NCBI GenBank assembly: GCA_035771175.1 | Contig: CM069590.1 | Span: 30,456,821-30,520,820, forward strand | DNA length: 64,000 nucleotides | From: Paratinospora sagittata | Taxonomy: Eukaryota > Streptophyta > Magnoliopsida > Ranunculales > Menispermaceae | Reading direction: 5' to 3' | Shown here: in pieces, positions 24,317 through 33,752 of the stretch | Position numbering within the stretch: the stretch's first letter is position 1 | Layout: each line of letters begins with the position of its first letter | Translations under genes and position numbers: made by a program | Notes under the pieces: generated by a model | Databases searched by the model: none | The model's input: the letters and a program-made list of their open reading frames with translations, nothing else | What the model was told of the DNA's origin: nothing

Positions 24317-25103
24317 TGTCGCACTGGCAAAGAGAAAAGGAAAACCAAGATTTAGGGACTCTAGCCAAGGATAATGTTATAATATGCTCAGCAACAATTT
24401 CGAGAGTACTGCAATATGAAAATCACCTATTTTTCTAAGTATAGTGGAAGTTTTTTTTTTTTGTTGAGGAATCAAAGAGCTTATATAACTCGTATGTTTG
24501 GCCATGGTGTAAAAACAAGGTTAGAACGTTTATATAATAAGTACAAATCTTTGCAAGTATTTAAAATGATTTGGTTGTGGTCTTTGTGAACATACATATA
24601 TTTTATTGAAAAGTCATACGAGTCATAAAAAGTCTAAGATTTGCCTCGGTAAATAACCTGATCTAACGTTCTATCGCAATCTTATGCATTCATACGCTTA
24701 CTCTTAGTCTGTTCAATTATTATCCAAGTTCATATGTCCCATACCACATGAATTCAGTAATAAGGGTGGAAACCAAGTTAAGTTGTATGAACACGGTCTC
24801 TAAAAACATTGGCTGAATAGAAGTTCACTAATAGTATCGTCCAAATTTACTCGTCCCATACCGTGTAAACTTAGTGATAATATTAGTAATGCAACTTTCT
24901 CCAAATGTTTCTTTTCACACAAGGTCATGGGTTTTCTTACTTCCACATTTTATTCAGTATCCGCCAATTTTGTTGTGTCCCATACCACTCCAAAGTTAGT
25001 GATACAAAAGAAAGAATGGTTGTAAGTCAGCCCACCAAAGATAGTCTTTAAACAAAACAATTTTATTCATATATGTCAAAGAAAATTTGTACAATGCCAG
25101 AAA
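24317..25103 (-). other. Inter-ORF spacer between accessory ORF and gag
   Basis: About 790 bp with no ORF. It holds three degenerate units of about 120 bp, each centred on GTCCCATACC (+ strand, at 24736, 24853 and 24977) and followed by a TTAGTGATA-like word. It also has a T-run near 24450-24463 and, immediately before gag, a pyrimidine-rich 3' splice-site-like sequence. Possible weaker donor-like sites (minus-strand AAGTAAGA near 24940) also occur; whether any is used cannot be read from the sequence. Confidence 0.6.
24324..24350 (-). promoter_or_regulatory. Candidate 3' splice site before gag
   Basis: Minus-strand sequence is an uninterrupted pyrimidine-rich run (TTTTCCTTTTCTCTTTGCCAG) with the AG at 24325-24324, only 7 bases before the gag ATG. 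It fits plant acceptor consensus well. With the donor-like site at 27330/27329 it would remove the whole accessory ORF and bring the gag ATG close to the leader. Confidence 0.5.
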
Positions 25104-26696
25104 TTAATGTTGACCTTCTTGCCTACTACCATTTCTTCGAGATCTACTGTTATGTACAGAATGACTACTAACAGAAGGTTGAGAGTGTGCGCGCTCTGCG
25201 TTGGAGTTTTGCAAACGAGTTAATACAAGATTGTGGCTCTCTTTCAGTGCAGCAATATTGGATGCCATTTCATCTAACCGTTCAAGTAGGTTAGTCGGTT
25301 GTCCCATTGGTGGTTGATGGGTTGGTTGTCTCGTAGGTGAAGGGTAGGCCATAGGCATTGGAGGAAAGTATTGGTTGTATGGGTGATTCATAGGTGGAAC
25401 GTAGTTGTATTGATTGTGCGGGGATCCCCTAACCGGAACCCCTTGGATAATTTGATTTGTTGGAGAGGAAAAAGTTTGAAATAATGGGCTCATTGGAATG
25501 TTTGGCCCTCCAAGATTTGGTGACGCCCAGGACGGTTGTTGTTGGTTTACAGCAACTTGTGGAACTGGCTGATATTGTACCGCAGGAGTTGGAAATCTTT
25601 GGTACAAAGTGTTGCCTTGAGTTGGCACGTTCCAAGTTGGTGGATTTGCTTGCGTACCTTGTCTATCATGACTTTGTATAGGTGGATTTAGTGTGGCATA
25701 TAATTCTTCGTCAGTAAGTGGTGGATCAATTGGATCAGTATTCAGGGCTGGGTCTGATGTAGGATTTGGATTTGAATCATTATTTGGGCCGTCTCTGACA
25801 GGCATCTTGCGTCGACATTTGCGAAGGCAACGCCCGTGCTTGTCTCTCATTCTTTCGGCAGTTCTGATTGTCGTGCCGAATACCTCTTCGTCAGTTACCC
25901 CTCCACTTGTGCCATAGGTCTTGAAGATAGAGGATGCTGTAACTGGTTCAGTGATCAGCTTTGACGTTCCATCGAAAGTGTCAACGTTGGCCGCGTGAAG
26001 TATCCTCATAATCAAAACTCCGTAGCCGAGGAATTCCTTCTTTAAAGGGTTTTGAATCACCCTCAACATTTGTTGGATGATGATGTGCGGTAGAGAGACT
26101 TTTATGTTCTTCTCTATGCAATACAGCACAAGGAGTTGGGCCCTTGACATAGTGCCCCTAGTGCCCCTCTCTGGCAAGATGTTGCCGTAGACAATCTTTC
26201 CGAGGCCGACAAGAGATGGCTTAAGATGATTGTTTGGGAGGTTGGTGTATGTTGATTGAGTGTATGGCTCTTTGGCGAGGAATTTGAATAATTGTGCATT
26301 AGATTCTGCGATCTCTGCAACTGTCTGGGGGTCATGTGGATCAATAATTTTTTCCTCAATTGGAATCTCCAAAAGGCGAGCAATAATTTCGATATTGACA
26401 GGAATTTTTGTTCTCATGATTGTTGTCTCCAAATTAGGGCTGATCTCATCTCCGTGAAGTCCCACGTAAGTCATGGCTTCATAGAAGGATCTGACCAAGT
26501 TGTAAGAGACTTGACCCTCAACGTTGGTTATATTTAACCAATCCAGTGTTGCGAGTTTGTCATGAAGGATTGGACGGAGGCGGAGATCGCTATTGTCGAT
26601 GCTCCTCATGGTCACAATCTCTCTTTTGGACAATTCCGTTAGTCTAGTGGGAATTGGTTCCCTGCTAGTAGAAGTTGTTCCCTCCCTTGAGGTCAT
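25104..26696 (-). CDS. Accessory ORF upstream of gag (plant transposon-protein-like)
   Basis: A 530-codon ORF in the same sense as gag-pol, lying between leader and gag; not part of the standard Ty3/gypsy set. I chose the ATG at 26694-26696 because a strong splice acceptor (TTTTCCTTTCAG) ends 7 bases before it; the frame extends 13 codons further upstream only through that tract. The first ~270 residues are globular. WLNIT, FYEAM and the stretch GKIVYGNILPE to AQLLVLYCIEKNIKVSLP resemble the 'putative plant transposon protein' domain found in many plant retroelements (recalled similarity, not searched). A basic cluster, RDKHGRCLRKCRRK, could be a nuclear-localisation or nucleic-acid-binding patch. 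Then come a Pro/Gln/Asn-rich low-complexity region and a short leucine-bearing helix (LLERLDEMASNIAALKES), possibly a coiled coil. No catalytic motif is recognised; function unknown. Confidence 0.8.
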   Translation of the reverse strand: MTSREGTTSTSREPIPTRLTELSKREIVTMRSIDNSDLRLRPILHDKLATLDWLNITNVEGQVSYNLVRSFYEAMTYVGLHGDEISPNLETTIMRTKIPVNIEIIARLLEIPIEEKIIDPHDPQTVAEIAESNAQLFKFLAKEPYTQSTYTNLPNNHLKPSLVGLGKIVYGNILPERGTRGTMSRAQLLVLYCIEKNIKVSLPHIIIQQMLRVIQNPLKKEFLGYGVLIMRILHAANVDTFDGTSKLITEPVTASSIFKTYGTSGGVTDEEVFGTTIRTAERMRDKHGRCLRKCRRKMPVRDGPNNDSNPNPTSDPALNTDPIDPPLTDEELYATLNPPIQSHDRQGTQANPPTWNVPTQGNTLYQRFPTPAVQYQPVPQVAVNQQQPSWASPNLGGPNIPMSPLFQTFSSPTNQIIQGVPVRGSPHNQYNYVPPMNHPYNQYFPPMPMAYPSPTRQPTHQPPMGQPTNLLERLDEMASNIAALKESHNLVLTRLQNSNAERAHSQPSVSSHSVHNSRSRRNGSRQEGQH

Positions 26697-26703
26697 TCTT
26701 TTG

Positions 26704-26716
26704 CTGAAAGGAAAAT
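26704..26716 (-). promoter_or_regulatory. Candidate 3' splice site before the accessory ORF
   Basis: Minus-strand TATTTTCCTTTCAG ends with AG at 26705-26704, 7 bases before the accessory ATG. The same short spacing is seen before gag. Paired with the donor-like site at 27329 it gives a 626-nt intron. Confidence 0.5.
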
Positions 26717-26800
26717 AAATTTGTGTAAAAGACACAAAATATATTCCTAATATTTTTTAAGATTTATGCCTTGTCTGCTAGACATTAGTTTCGAGTTTTC

Positions 26801-27015
26801 TGTTGATGTTTATGCCATCATGAAATTTTCTTCATTAGTGAGTTGATGCATATATGTCGTATTCACATAGAAATGTATTGACATATTTAATCATAACTAT
26901 ATAGTTTTTGTTGATGTTTATGCCATCATGAAATTTTCTTCATTAGTGAGTTGATGCATATATGTCGTATTCACATAGAAATGTATTGGCATATTTAATC
27001 ATAATTATATAGTTT
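26801..27015. repeat. 108-bp tandem duplication in the leader
   Basis: Two adjacent, almost identical copies start with TGTTGATGTTTATGCC at 26801 and 26909. Only two substitutions are visible (ACAT/GCAT and AACT/AATT near their ends), so the duplication is recent. Confidence 0.9.
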
Positions 27016-27111
27016 CCATAAAGCCACTATATATAAAATCATATATAGGTGTTTTTAATCCAAATCGTAACTATATATAAAAGTCATATATATATAGAGT
27101 GATAAATAATA

Positions 27112-27285
27112 TTTTTTTTTTTTCCGAATATTTATTTTTCGAAAAAAAAAAATTTTAAATTTTTTTTTTTTTTTTCCGAATACTTATGTTTTCGAAAAAA
27201 AAAAATTTTTTTTTTTTCAATTTTTTTTTTTTTTTTTTTTTTTCCGAATAGTTATGTTTTCGAAAAAAAAAAAAAAATTTCAAAT
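27112..27285. repeat. Three A/T-rich imperfect palindromes in the leader
   Basis: Three successive units each consist of a T-run, CCGAATA, a short spacer with TTAT or TTTAT, TTTTCG and an A-run. The T-run plus CG and the CG plus A-run can pair, giving long A/T hairpins. They lie within the proposed intron. Homopolymer lengths here are the part of the window most prone to sequencing error. Confidence 0.7.
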
Positions 27286-27289
27286 TTTT

Positions 27290-27316
27290 TTTTATTTATT
27301 TATTTATTTATTTATT
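27290..27316. repeat. (TTTA)n microsatellite
   Basis: About six consecutive TTTA units directly follow the A/T palindromes. No function is implied. Confidence 0.85.
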
Positions 27317-27323
27317 TTTTTAT

Positions 27324-27332
27324 ACGTACCTC
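27324..27332 (-). promoter_or_regulatory. Candidate 5' splice site in the leader
   Basis: Minus-strand GAG|GTACGT, with the exon ending at 27330 and the intron beginning at 27329. It matches the donor consensus at all but two positions and is the best donor-like site seen in the leader. It is followed by UA-rich sequence typical of plant introns. Confidence 0.45.
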
Positions 27333-27581
27333 ATATACACTAATGTATATAGATACATATATTCAATAATAACTACACATATAGTTTCTACTAAGTTTTG
27401 ACTATATGTATATTTAAGTCAAACTATATAAAAATCATATAGTTTTCTAGATATATATATTTAATGCAAATCTCAACTATATATAATTGACGTATGTATA
27501 TATAGTTCTAGAGATATATATATCTAATAACATTTTTTTCTTCCCCTAATTTGGTGGACTTGGGCGGGCCATTGACCGTAC

Positions 27582-27593
27582 GCTCTGATACCA
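27582..27593 (-). other. Primer-binding site for initiator-Met tRNA
   Basis: Minus-strand TGGTATCAGAGC, complementary to the 3' end of plant initiator methionine tRNA, the usual minus-strand DNA primer for many plant LTR retrotransposons. It lies 5 bases inside the 5' LTR end (LTR ...GTGACA, then TTTAA). Confidence 0.93.
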
Positions 27594-27598
27594 TTAAA

Positions 27599-28736
27599 TG
27601 TCACACCCCGCCCGGACGCGCCTTAAACCGGCGGTACACTCTCGGACGGGGCGCGCATTTGGAACAATCACAATGGTAATAACAGAGTGCGCAGCGGAAA
27701 TACAATATACAGTACAAATCTGATTTCATATAATTCAGAATACTTTTGTACATAAAATGGTCAAGGGAACATACTCCCAAAATTCCCAATGATTCATACA
27801 AAGGGTACAAAATGTGGGCCCCATAACCTGCACCCAGTCCACCCTAATTTCCTGTGAAATATTTGATAATATTGGAGTGAGCTTAACGCGCTCAGTGGGT
27901 AAATAGTGCATGACTATAACAATTAATAAAGCATACTTCAATATCAAATATCTTAAATACACATGTAAGCATCATAATCAATCAATATGTATGTATGCAT
28001 GACACCGTCACGTATTAATGGTTTGATGAGCGTACATCGCCTGAGTTCACGTACAGGTGTCCTTCCCCGGGCGTAGCCAGGTTCTCACTGTACGTCCCTC
28101 CTCAGGAACGATGCTCTGGATTCACGTACTGATGTCCCTCCCCGGCGTAGCCGAGTTCTCATGTACGTCCCTCTCCAGAGAAATAATATGAATAGTGAGC
28201 AATGCTTCTAACTATTCTATGAGTCATAAACCATATACGTCCCTAGGTGGTGATATGTATGATGCCAATGCATGAACTAGTTTAGTCTACTAGTCTGGTC
28301 TTTTCTTGACATTTATACTAAAAACTTAGAATGCGTGGAAAGGAGAAGAAAAATCACAAGAGAAGGTGATTTGGTGTGAGGAATGAGAAATGAGGAGGTT
28401 TGAGATTTTTGCGCCTGAACGTTCTGGCATTGCGCCTGAACGTTCTGGCATTGCGCCTGAACGTTCTGGCATGCGCCTGAACGTTCTGGCATGGCGCATG
28501 AACGTTCTGGCAGGCGCCTGAACGTTCTGGCATGCGCCTGAACGTTCTGGCATGCGCCTGAACGTTCTGGCATGCGCCTGAACGTTCTGGCATGCGCCTG
28601 AACGTTCTGGCAGGCGCCTGAACGTTCTGGCATTGCGCCTGAACGTTCTGTCACGCGCCTGAACGTTCGGGCGTTGCCCAAATAGTAAAAATTTCAAATA
28701 GTTTTTTTTTTTTTTTGTGAAATACAGGGTATTACA
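27599..28736 (-). repeat. 5' LTR (right), with internal deletions and repeat array
   Basis: In element sense it begins TGTAATACCC at 28736 and ends GGGTGTGACA at 27599, the standard TG...CA ends; 1138 bp. Compared with the left LTR it lacks 288 bp (between 28319 and 28320, ACT microhomology) and 8 bp holding the TATA box (between 28401 and 28402). It carries 13 GAACGTTC units in U3 where the other LTR keeps two. The ancestral length was therefore roughly 1.43 kb if the 13-copy state is original. The target-duplication candidate GTAAC follows immediately. Confidence 0.93.
28411..28677. repeat. 13-copy GAACGTTC tandem array in U3 of the 5' LTR
   Basis: A unit of about 20 bp, GCGCCTGAACGTTCTGGCAT with small variants. 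GAACGTTC starts at 28417, 28438, 28459, 28479, 28500, 28520, 28540, 28560, 28580, 28600, 28620, 28641 and 28661, spacing 20-21 bp (about two helical turns). It is upstream of the TATA position in element sense, where LTR enhancers lie. The core is a perfect palindrome containing GAAnnTTC (heat-shock-factor type half-site pair) and AACGTT (ACGT core of bZIP sites). The open frames that run through it are a by-product of the repeat. Confidence 0.9.
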
Positions 28737-31213
28737 GTAACCCCTCGATCATCTTAGCACTAAAACTCTGAAAATTGCAAAGTCTTCAAAATCACTTTCG
28801 ATCTAGTATTTCATTTTGAAAAAAATGTTTTCTGAAAGGTTTTAATCATAATTTTAATGAGTTTTGAAATATTTAAAAGTGTTTAATCTTATATCAAAGT
28901 GTTTTGAGTCAATGAAATGGTTCTTTAGTGTCAAAATATTAATTTTTCAAAAATAAGGCTATCCAGCAATTTGCACGTCTTAGACTAAAATCTTATATTT
29001 CTAACGAGAAAAATGTGGGCACTTCTGCTTGCTCGATTTTTCTATTCCTTCACAGTTTTGCCGGGTTATCTTAATTGAAATATTCTCTAGTAACACCTAT
29101 ATGATTCCCATTGTCTCGCACGCCCAAAAAACTTTAGATTGAACAATATTTTGAATTCAAATCATTTTTTAGTACTCTTGCTCTTTAACCTTCAACTTCA
29201 AATTTTATAAAACACTCATTCTCTGATTTTCAAAAATTCAACACGCACGATATTTGCAAGTTAGATTGAGCTTTACGAAGAGTTTTTCAAGAGAAGAAAG
29301 TAATGATTCTTGCCTTTGCAAAAAAGGCTTCGAATTGAATCAAAATTGCAATCTGTCTTGATGTTCAGCTAGTTCTTCATTTTATCCCTTGTGTGCTAAG
29401 GTTTGCAGAGGCTATCCATTGTTTAAACTCTAAGTATATGAAGTGGTCTCGATAAGATAACACATCAAAAAGGAACACATTACCTGTTTTGCGTCAAGAA
29501 CCCATCAAACAATAGCTTTCGAATTCTACAAAGATCAAGCTCGAAGAACGAAGACATATCTCATGTCTAATGCATTAGTTTGATCTTTGGTGTGTAGGGT
29601 AACCGCTCGATCACTCTCCGCACTAAAACTCTGAAAATTGCAAAGTCTTCAAAATCACTTTCGATATAGTATTTCATTTTGAAAAAAATGTTTTCTGAAA
29701 GGTTTTAATCATAATTTTAATGAGTTTTGAATTATTTAAAAGTGTTTAATCTTATATCAAAGTGTTTTGAGTCAATGAAATGGTTCTTTAGTGTCAAAAT
29801 ATTAATTTTTCAAAAATAAGGCTATCCAGCAATTGGCACGTCTTAGACTAAAATCTAATATTTCTAACGAGAAAAATGTGGGCACTTCTGCTTGCTCGAT
29901 TTTTCTATTCCTTCACAGTTTTGCCAGGTTATCTTAATCGAAATATTCTCTAGTAACACCTAGATGATTCCCATTGTCTCGCACGCCCAAAAAACTTTAG
30001 ATTGAACAATGTTTTGAATTCAAATCATTTTGTACTACTCTTGCTCTTTAACCTTCAACTTCAAATTTTATAAAACACTCATTCTATGATTTTCAAAAAT
30101 ACAACACGCACGATATTTGCAAGTTAGATTGAGCTTTTCGAAGAGTTTTTCAAGAGAAGAAAGTAATGCTTCTTGCCTTTGCAAAAAAAGGCTTCGAATT
30201 GAATCAAAATTGCAATCTGTCTTGATGTTCAGCTAGTTCTTCATTTTATCCCTTGTGTGCGAAGATTTGCAGAGGCTATCCATTGTTTAAAACTCTAAGT
30301 ATATGAAGTGGTCTCGATAAGATAACACATCAAAAAGGAACACAGCACCTGTTTTGCATCAAGAACACATCAAACAATAGCTTTCGAATTCTACAAAGAT
30401 CAAGCTCGAAGAACGAAGACATATCTCATGTCTAATGCATTAGTTTGATCTCTGGTGTGTAGGGTAACCCCTCGATCAATCTCAGCACTAAAACTCTGAA
30501 AATTGCAAAGTCTTCAAAATCACTTTCCATATAGTATTTCATTTTGAAAAAAAATGTTTTCTGAAAGGTTTTAATCATAATTTTAATGAGTTTTGAAATA
30601 TTTAAAAGTGTTTAATCTTATATCAAAGTGTTTTGAGTCAATGAAATGGTTCTTTAGTGTCAAAATATTAATTTTTCAAAAATAAGGCTATCCAGCAATT
30701 TGCACGTCTTAGACTAAAATCTTATATTTCTAACGAGAAAAATGTGGGCACTTCTGCTTGCTCGATTTTTCTATTCCTTCACAGTTTTGCCGGGTTATCT
30801 TAATTGAAATATTCTCTAGTAACACCTATATGATTCCCATTGTCTCGCACGCCCAAAAAACTTTAGATTGAACAATATTTTGAATTCAAATCATTTTTTA
30901 GTACTCTTGCTCTTTAACCTTCAACTTCAAATTTTATAAAACACTCATTCTCTGATTTTCAAAAATTCAACACGCACGATATTTGCAAGTTAGATTGAGC
31001 TTTACGAAGAGTTTTTCAAGAGAAGAAAGTAATGATTCTTGCCTTTGCAAAAAAGGCTTCGAATTGAATCAAAATTGCAATCTGTCTTGATGTTCAGCTA
31101 GTTCTTCATTTTATCCCTTGTGTGCTAAGGTTTGCAGAGGCTATCCATTGTTTAAACTCTAAGTATATGAAGTGGTCTCGATAAGATAACACATCAAAAA
31201 GGAACACATCACC

Positions 31214-32022
31214 TGTTTTGCATCAAGAACACATCAAACAATAGCTTTCGAATTTGATCTCTGGTGTGTAGGGTAACCCCTCGATCAATCTCAGCACTAA
31301 AACTCTAAAAATTGCAAAGTCTTCAAAATCACTTTCGATCTAGTATTTCATTTTGAAAAAAATGTTTTCTGAAAGGTTTTAATCATAATTTTAATGAGTT
31401 TTGAATTATTTAAAAGTGTTTAATCTTATATCAAAGTGTTTTGAGTCAATGAAATGGTTCTTTAGTGTCAAAATATTAGTTTTTCAAAAATAAGGCTATC
31501 CAGCAATTTGCACGTCTTAGACTAAAATCTTATATTTCTAACGAGAAAAATGTGGGCACTTCTGCTCGCTCGATTTTTCTGTTCCTTCACAGTTTTGCCA
31601 GGTTATCTTAATTGAAATATTCTCTAGTAACACCTAGATGATTCCCATTGTCTCGCACGCCCAAAAAACTTTAGATTGAACAATGTTTTGAATTCAAATC
31701 ATTTTTTAGTACTCTTGCTCTTTAACCTTCAACTTCAAATTTTATAAAACACTCATTCTCTGATTTTCAAAAATTCAACACGCACGATATTTGCAAGTTA
31801 GATTGAGCTTTTCGAAGAGTTTTTCAAGAGAAGAAAGTAATGATTCTTGCCTTTGAAAAAAAGGCTTCGAATTGAATCAAAATTGCAATTTGTCTTGATG
31901 TTCAGCTAGTTCTTCATTTTATCCCTTGTGTGCTAAGATTTGCAGAGGCTATCCATTGTTTAAAACTCTAAGTATATGAAGTGGTCTCGGTAAGATAACA
32001 CATCAAAGAGGAACACATCACC
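31214..32022 (+). repeat. Satellite monomer with 55-bp deletion (809 bp)
   Basis: It has the same GAATT/TGATCTCTGG junction as the split monomer at 18164, and also shares the rare GATCTAGTATTT variant found in the right part of that split monomer (near 28801). Without the element the two lie three monomers apart, so they are copies made by a three-monomer duplication. Confidence 0.9.
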
Positions 32023-33752
32023 TGTTTTGCATCAAGAACACACCAAACAATTGCTTTCGAATTCTACAATGATCAAGCTCGAAGAACGAAGGCATATCTC
32101 ATGTCTAATGCATTAGTTTGATCTCTGATGTGTAGGGTAACCCCTCAATCAATCTCAGCACTAAAACTCTGAAAATTACAAAGTCTTCAAAATCACTTTC
32201 GATATAGTATTTCATTTTGAAAAAAAATGTTTTCTGAAAGGTTTTAATCATAATTTTAATGAGTTTTCATTTATTTAAAAGTGTTTAATCTTATATCAAG
32301 GTGGTATGAGTCAATGAAATGGTTCTTTAGTGTCAAAATATTAATTTTTCAAAAATAAGGCTATCCAGCAATTTTCACGTCTTAGACTAAAATCTAATAT
32401 TTCTAACGAGAAAAATGTGGGCACTTCTGCTTGCTCAATTTTTCTATTCCTTCACAGTTTTGCCAGGTTATCTTAATTGAGATATTCTCTAGTAACACCT
32501 AGATGATTCCCATTGTCTCGCACGCCCAAAAAACTTTAGATTGAACAATGTTTTGAATTCAAATCATTTTTTAGTACTCTTGCTCTTTAACCTTCAACTT
32601 CAAATTTTAGAAAACACTCATTCTCTGATTTTCAAAAATACAACACGCACGATATTTGCAAGTTAGATTGAGCTTTTCGAAGAGTTTTTCAAGAGAAGAA
32701 AGTAATGATTCTTGCCTTTGCAAAAAAAGGCTTCGAATTGAATCAAAATTGCAATCAGTCTTGATGTTCAGCTAGTTCTTCATTTTATCCCTTGTGTGCT
32801 AAGATTTGCAGAGGCTATCCATTGTTTAAAACTCTAAGTATATGAAGTGGTCTCGGTAAGATAACACATCAAAAAGGAACACATTACCTATTTTGCGTCA
32901 AGAACCCATCAAACAATAGCTTTCGAATTCTACAAAGATCAAGCTCGAAGAACGAAGACATATCTCATGTCTAATGCATTAGTTTGATCTTTGGTGTGTA
33001 GGGTAACCGCTCGATCACTCTCAGCACTAAAACTCTGAAAATTGCAAAGTCTTCAAAATCACTTTCGATATAGTATTTCATTTTGAAAAAAATGTTTTCT
33101 GAAAGGTTTTAATGATAATTTTAATGAGTTTTGAATTATTTAAAAGTGTTTAATCTTATATCAAAGTGTTTTGAGTCAATGAAATGGTTCTTTAGTGTCA
33201 AAATATTAATTTTTCAAAAATAAGGCTATCCAGCAATTTGCACGTCTTAGACTAAAATCTTATATTTCTAACTAGAAAAATGTGGGCATTTCTGCTAGCT
33301 CGATTTTTCTATTCCTTCACAGTTATGCCAGGTTATCTTAATTGAAATATTCTCTAGTAACACCTAGATGATTCCCATTGTCTCGCACGCCCAAAAAACT
33401 TTAGATTGAACAATGTTTTGAATTCAAATCATTTTTTAGTACTCTTGCTCTTTAACCTTCAACTTCAAATTTTATAAAACACTCATTCTCTGATTTTCTA
33501 AAATTCAACACGCACGATATTTGCAAGTTTGATTGAGCTTTTCGAAGAGTTTTCAAGAGAAGAAAGTAATGATTCTTGCCTTTGCAAAAAAAGGCTTCGA
33601 ATTGAATCAAAATTGCAATCTGTCTTGATGTTCAGCTAGTTCTTCATTTTATCCCTTGTGTGCTAAGATTTGCAGAGGCTATCCATTGTTTAAAACTCTA
33701 AGTATATGAAGTGGTCTCGATAAGATAACACATCAAAAATGAACACATCACC

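Larger units (their letters stand above)
26697..27598 (-). other. AT-extreme untranslated leader of the element
   Basis: About 900 bp between the primer-binding site and the accessory ORF, with no ORF of note. From the LTR side it holds the primer-binding site, TATATA-rich sequence, a donor-like splice site, a TTTA microsatellite, three A/T palindromes, more TATATA sequence and a 108-bp tandem duplication, ending at a splice-acceptor-like tract. UA-richness is characteristic of plant introns and fits the proposal that 27329-26704 is an intron. Confidence 0.7.
18225..28736 (-). mobile_element. Ty3/gypsy (chromovirus-type) LTR retrotransposon inserted in satellite
   Basis: Full-length but damaged element in antisense orientation, about 10.5 kb. 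In element order it has: 5' LTR (28736-27599), primer-binding site (27593-27582), AT-rich leader, an accessory ORF (26696-25104), gag-pol (24316-19598) and 3' LTR (about 19375-18225). Domain order protease, reverse transcriptase, RNase H, integrase marks Ty3/gypsy. A GPF module after integrase and the C-terminal motif EEATWELE resemble plant chromoviruses of the Tekay/Del kind, which also prime with initiator-Met tRNA; that clade call is inference. GTAAC after 28736 is the expected 5-bp target duplication. On the left the duplicate and the LTR tip were lost in a roughly 12-bp deletion (GGGT joins CCCGCCCGG). The LTRs differ by 4 substitutions in about 795 aligned bases, implying a recent insertion. 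Confidence 0.95.

Noticed and set aside
28313..28697. Three overlapping minus-strand ORFs encoding repeated MPERSGA/NVQAHAR-type peptides
   Set aside because: They are the 20-21 bp LTR repeat read in three frames. Unit lengths of 20 and 21 bp shift the frame, and no independent coding signal exists.
18225..28736. Two separate insertions or a solo LTR beside a partial element
   Set aside because: The LTRs are 99.5% identical over the aligned part, both in the same orientation, with one PBS and one continuous gag-pol frame, and the two flanks rejoin a single satellite monomer.
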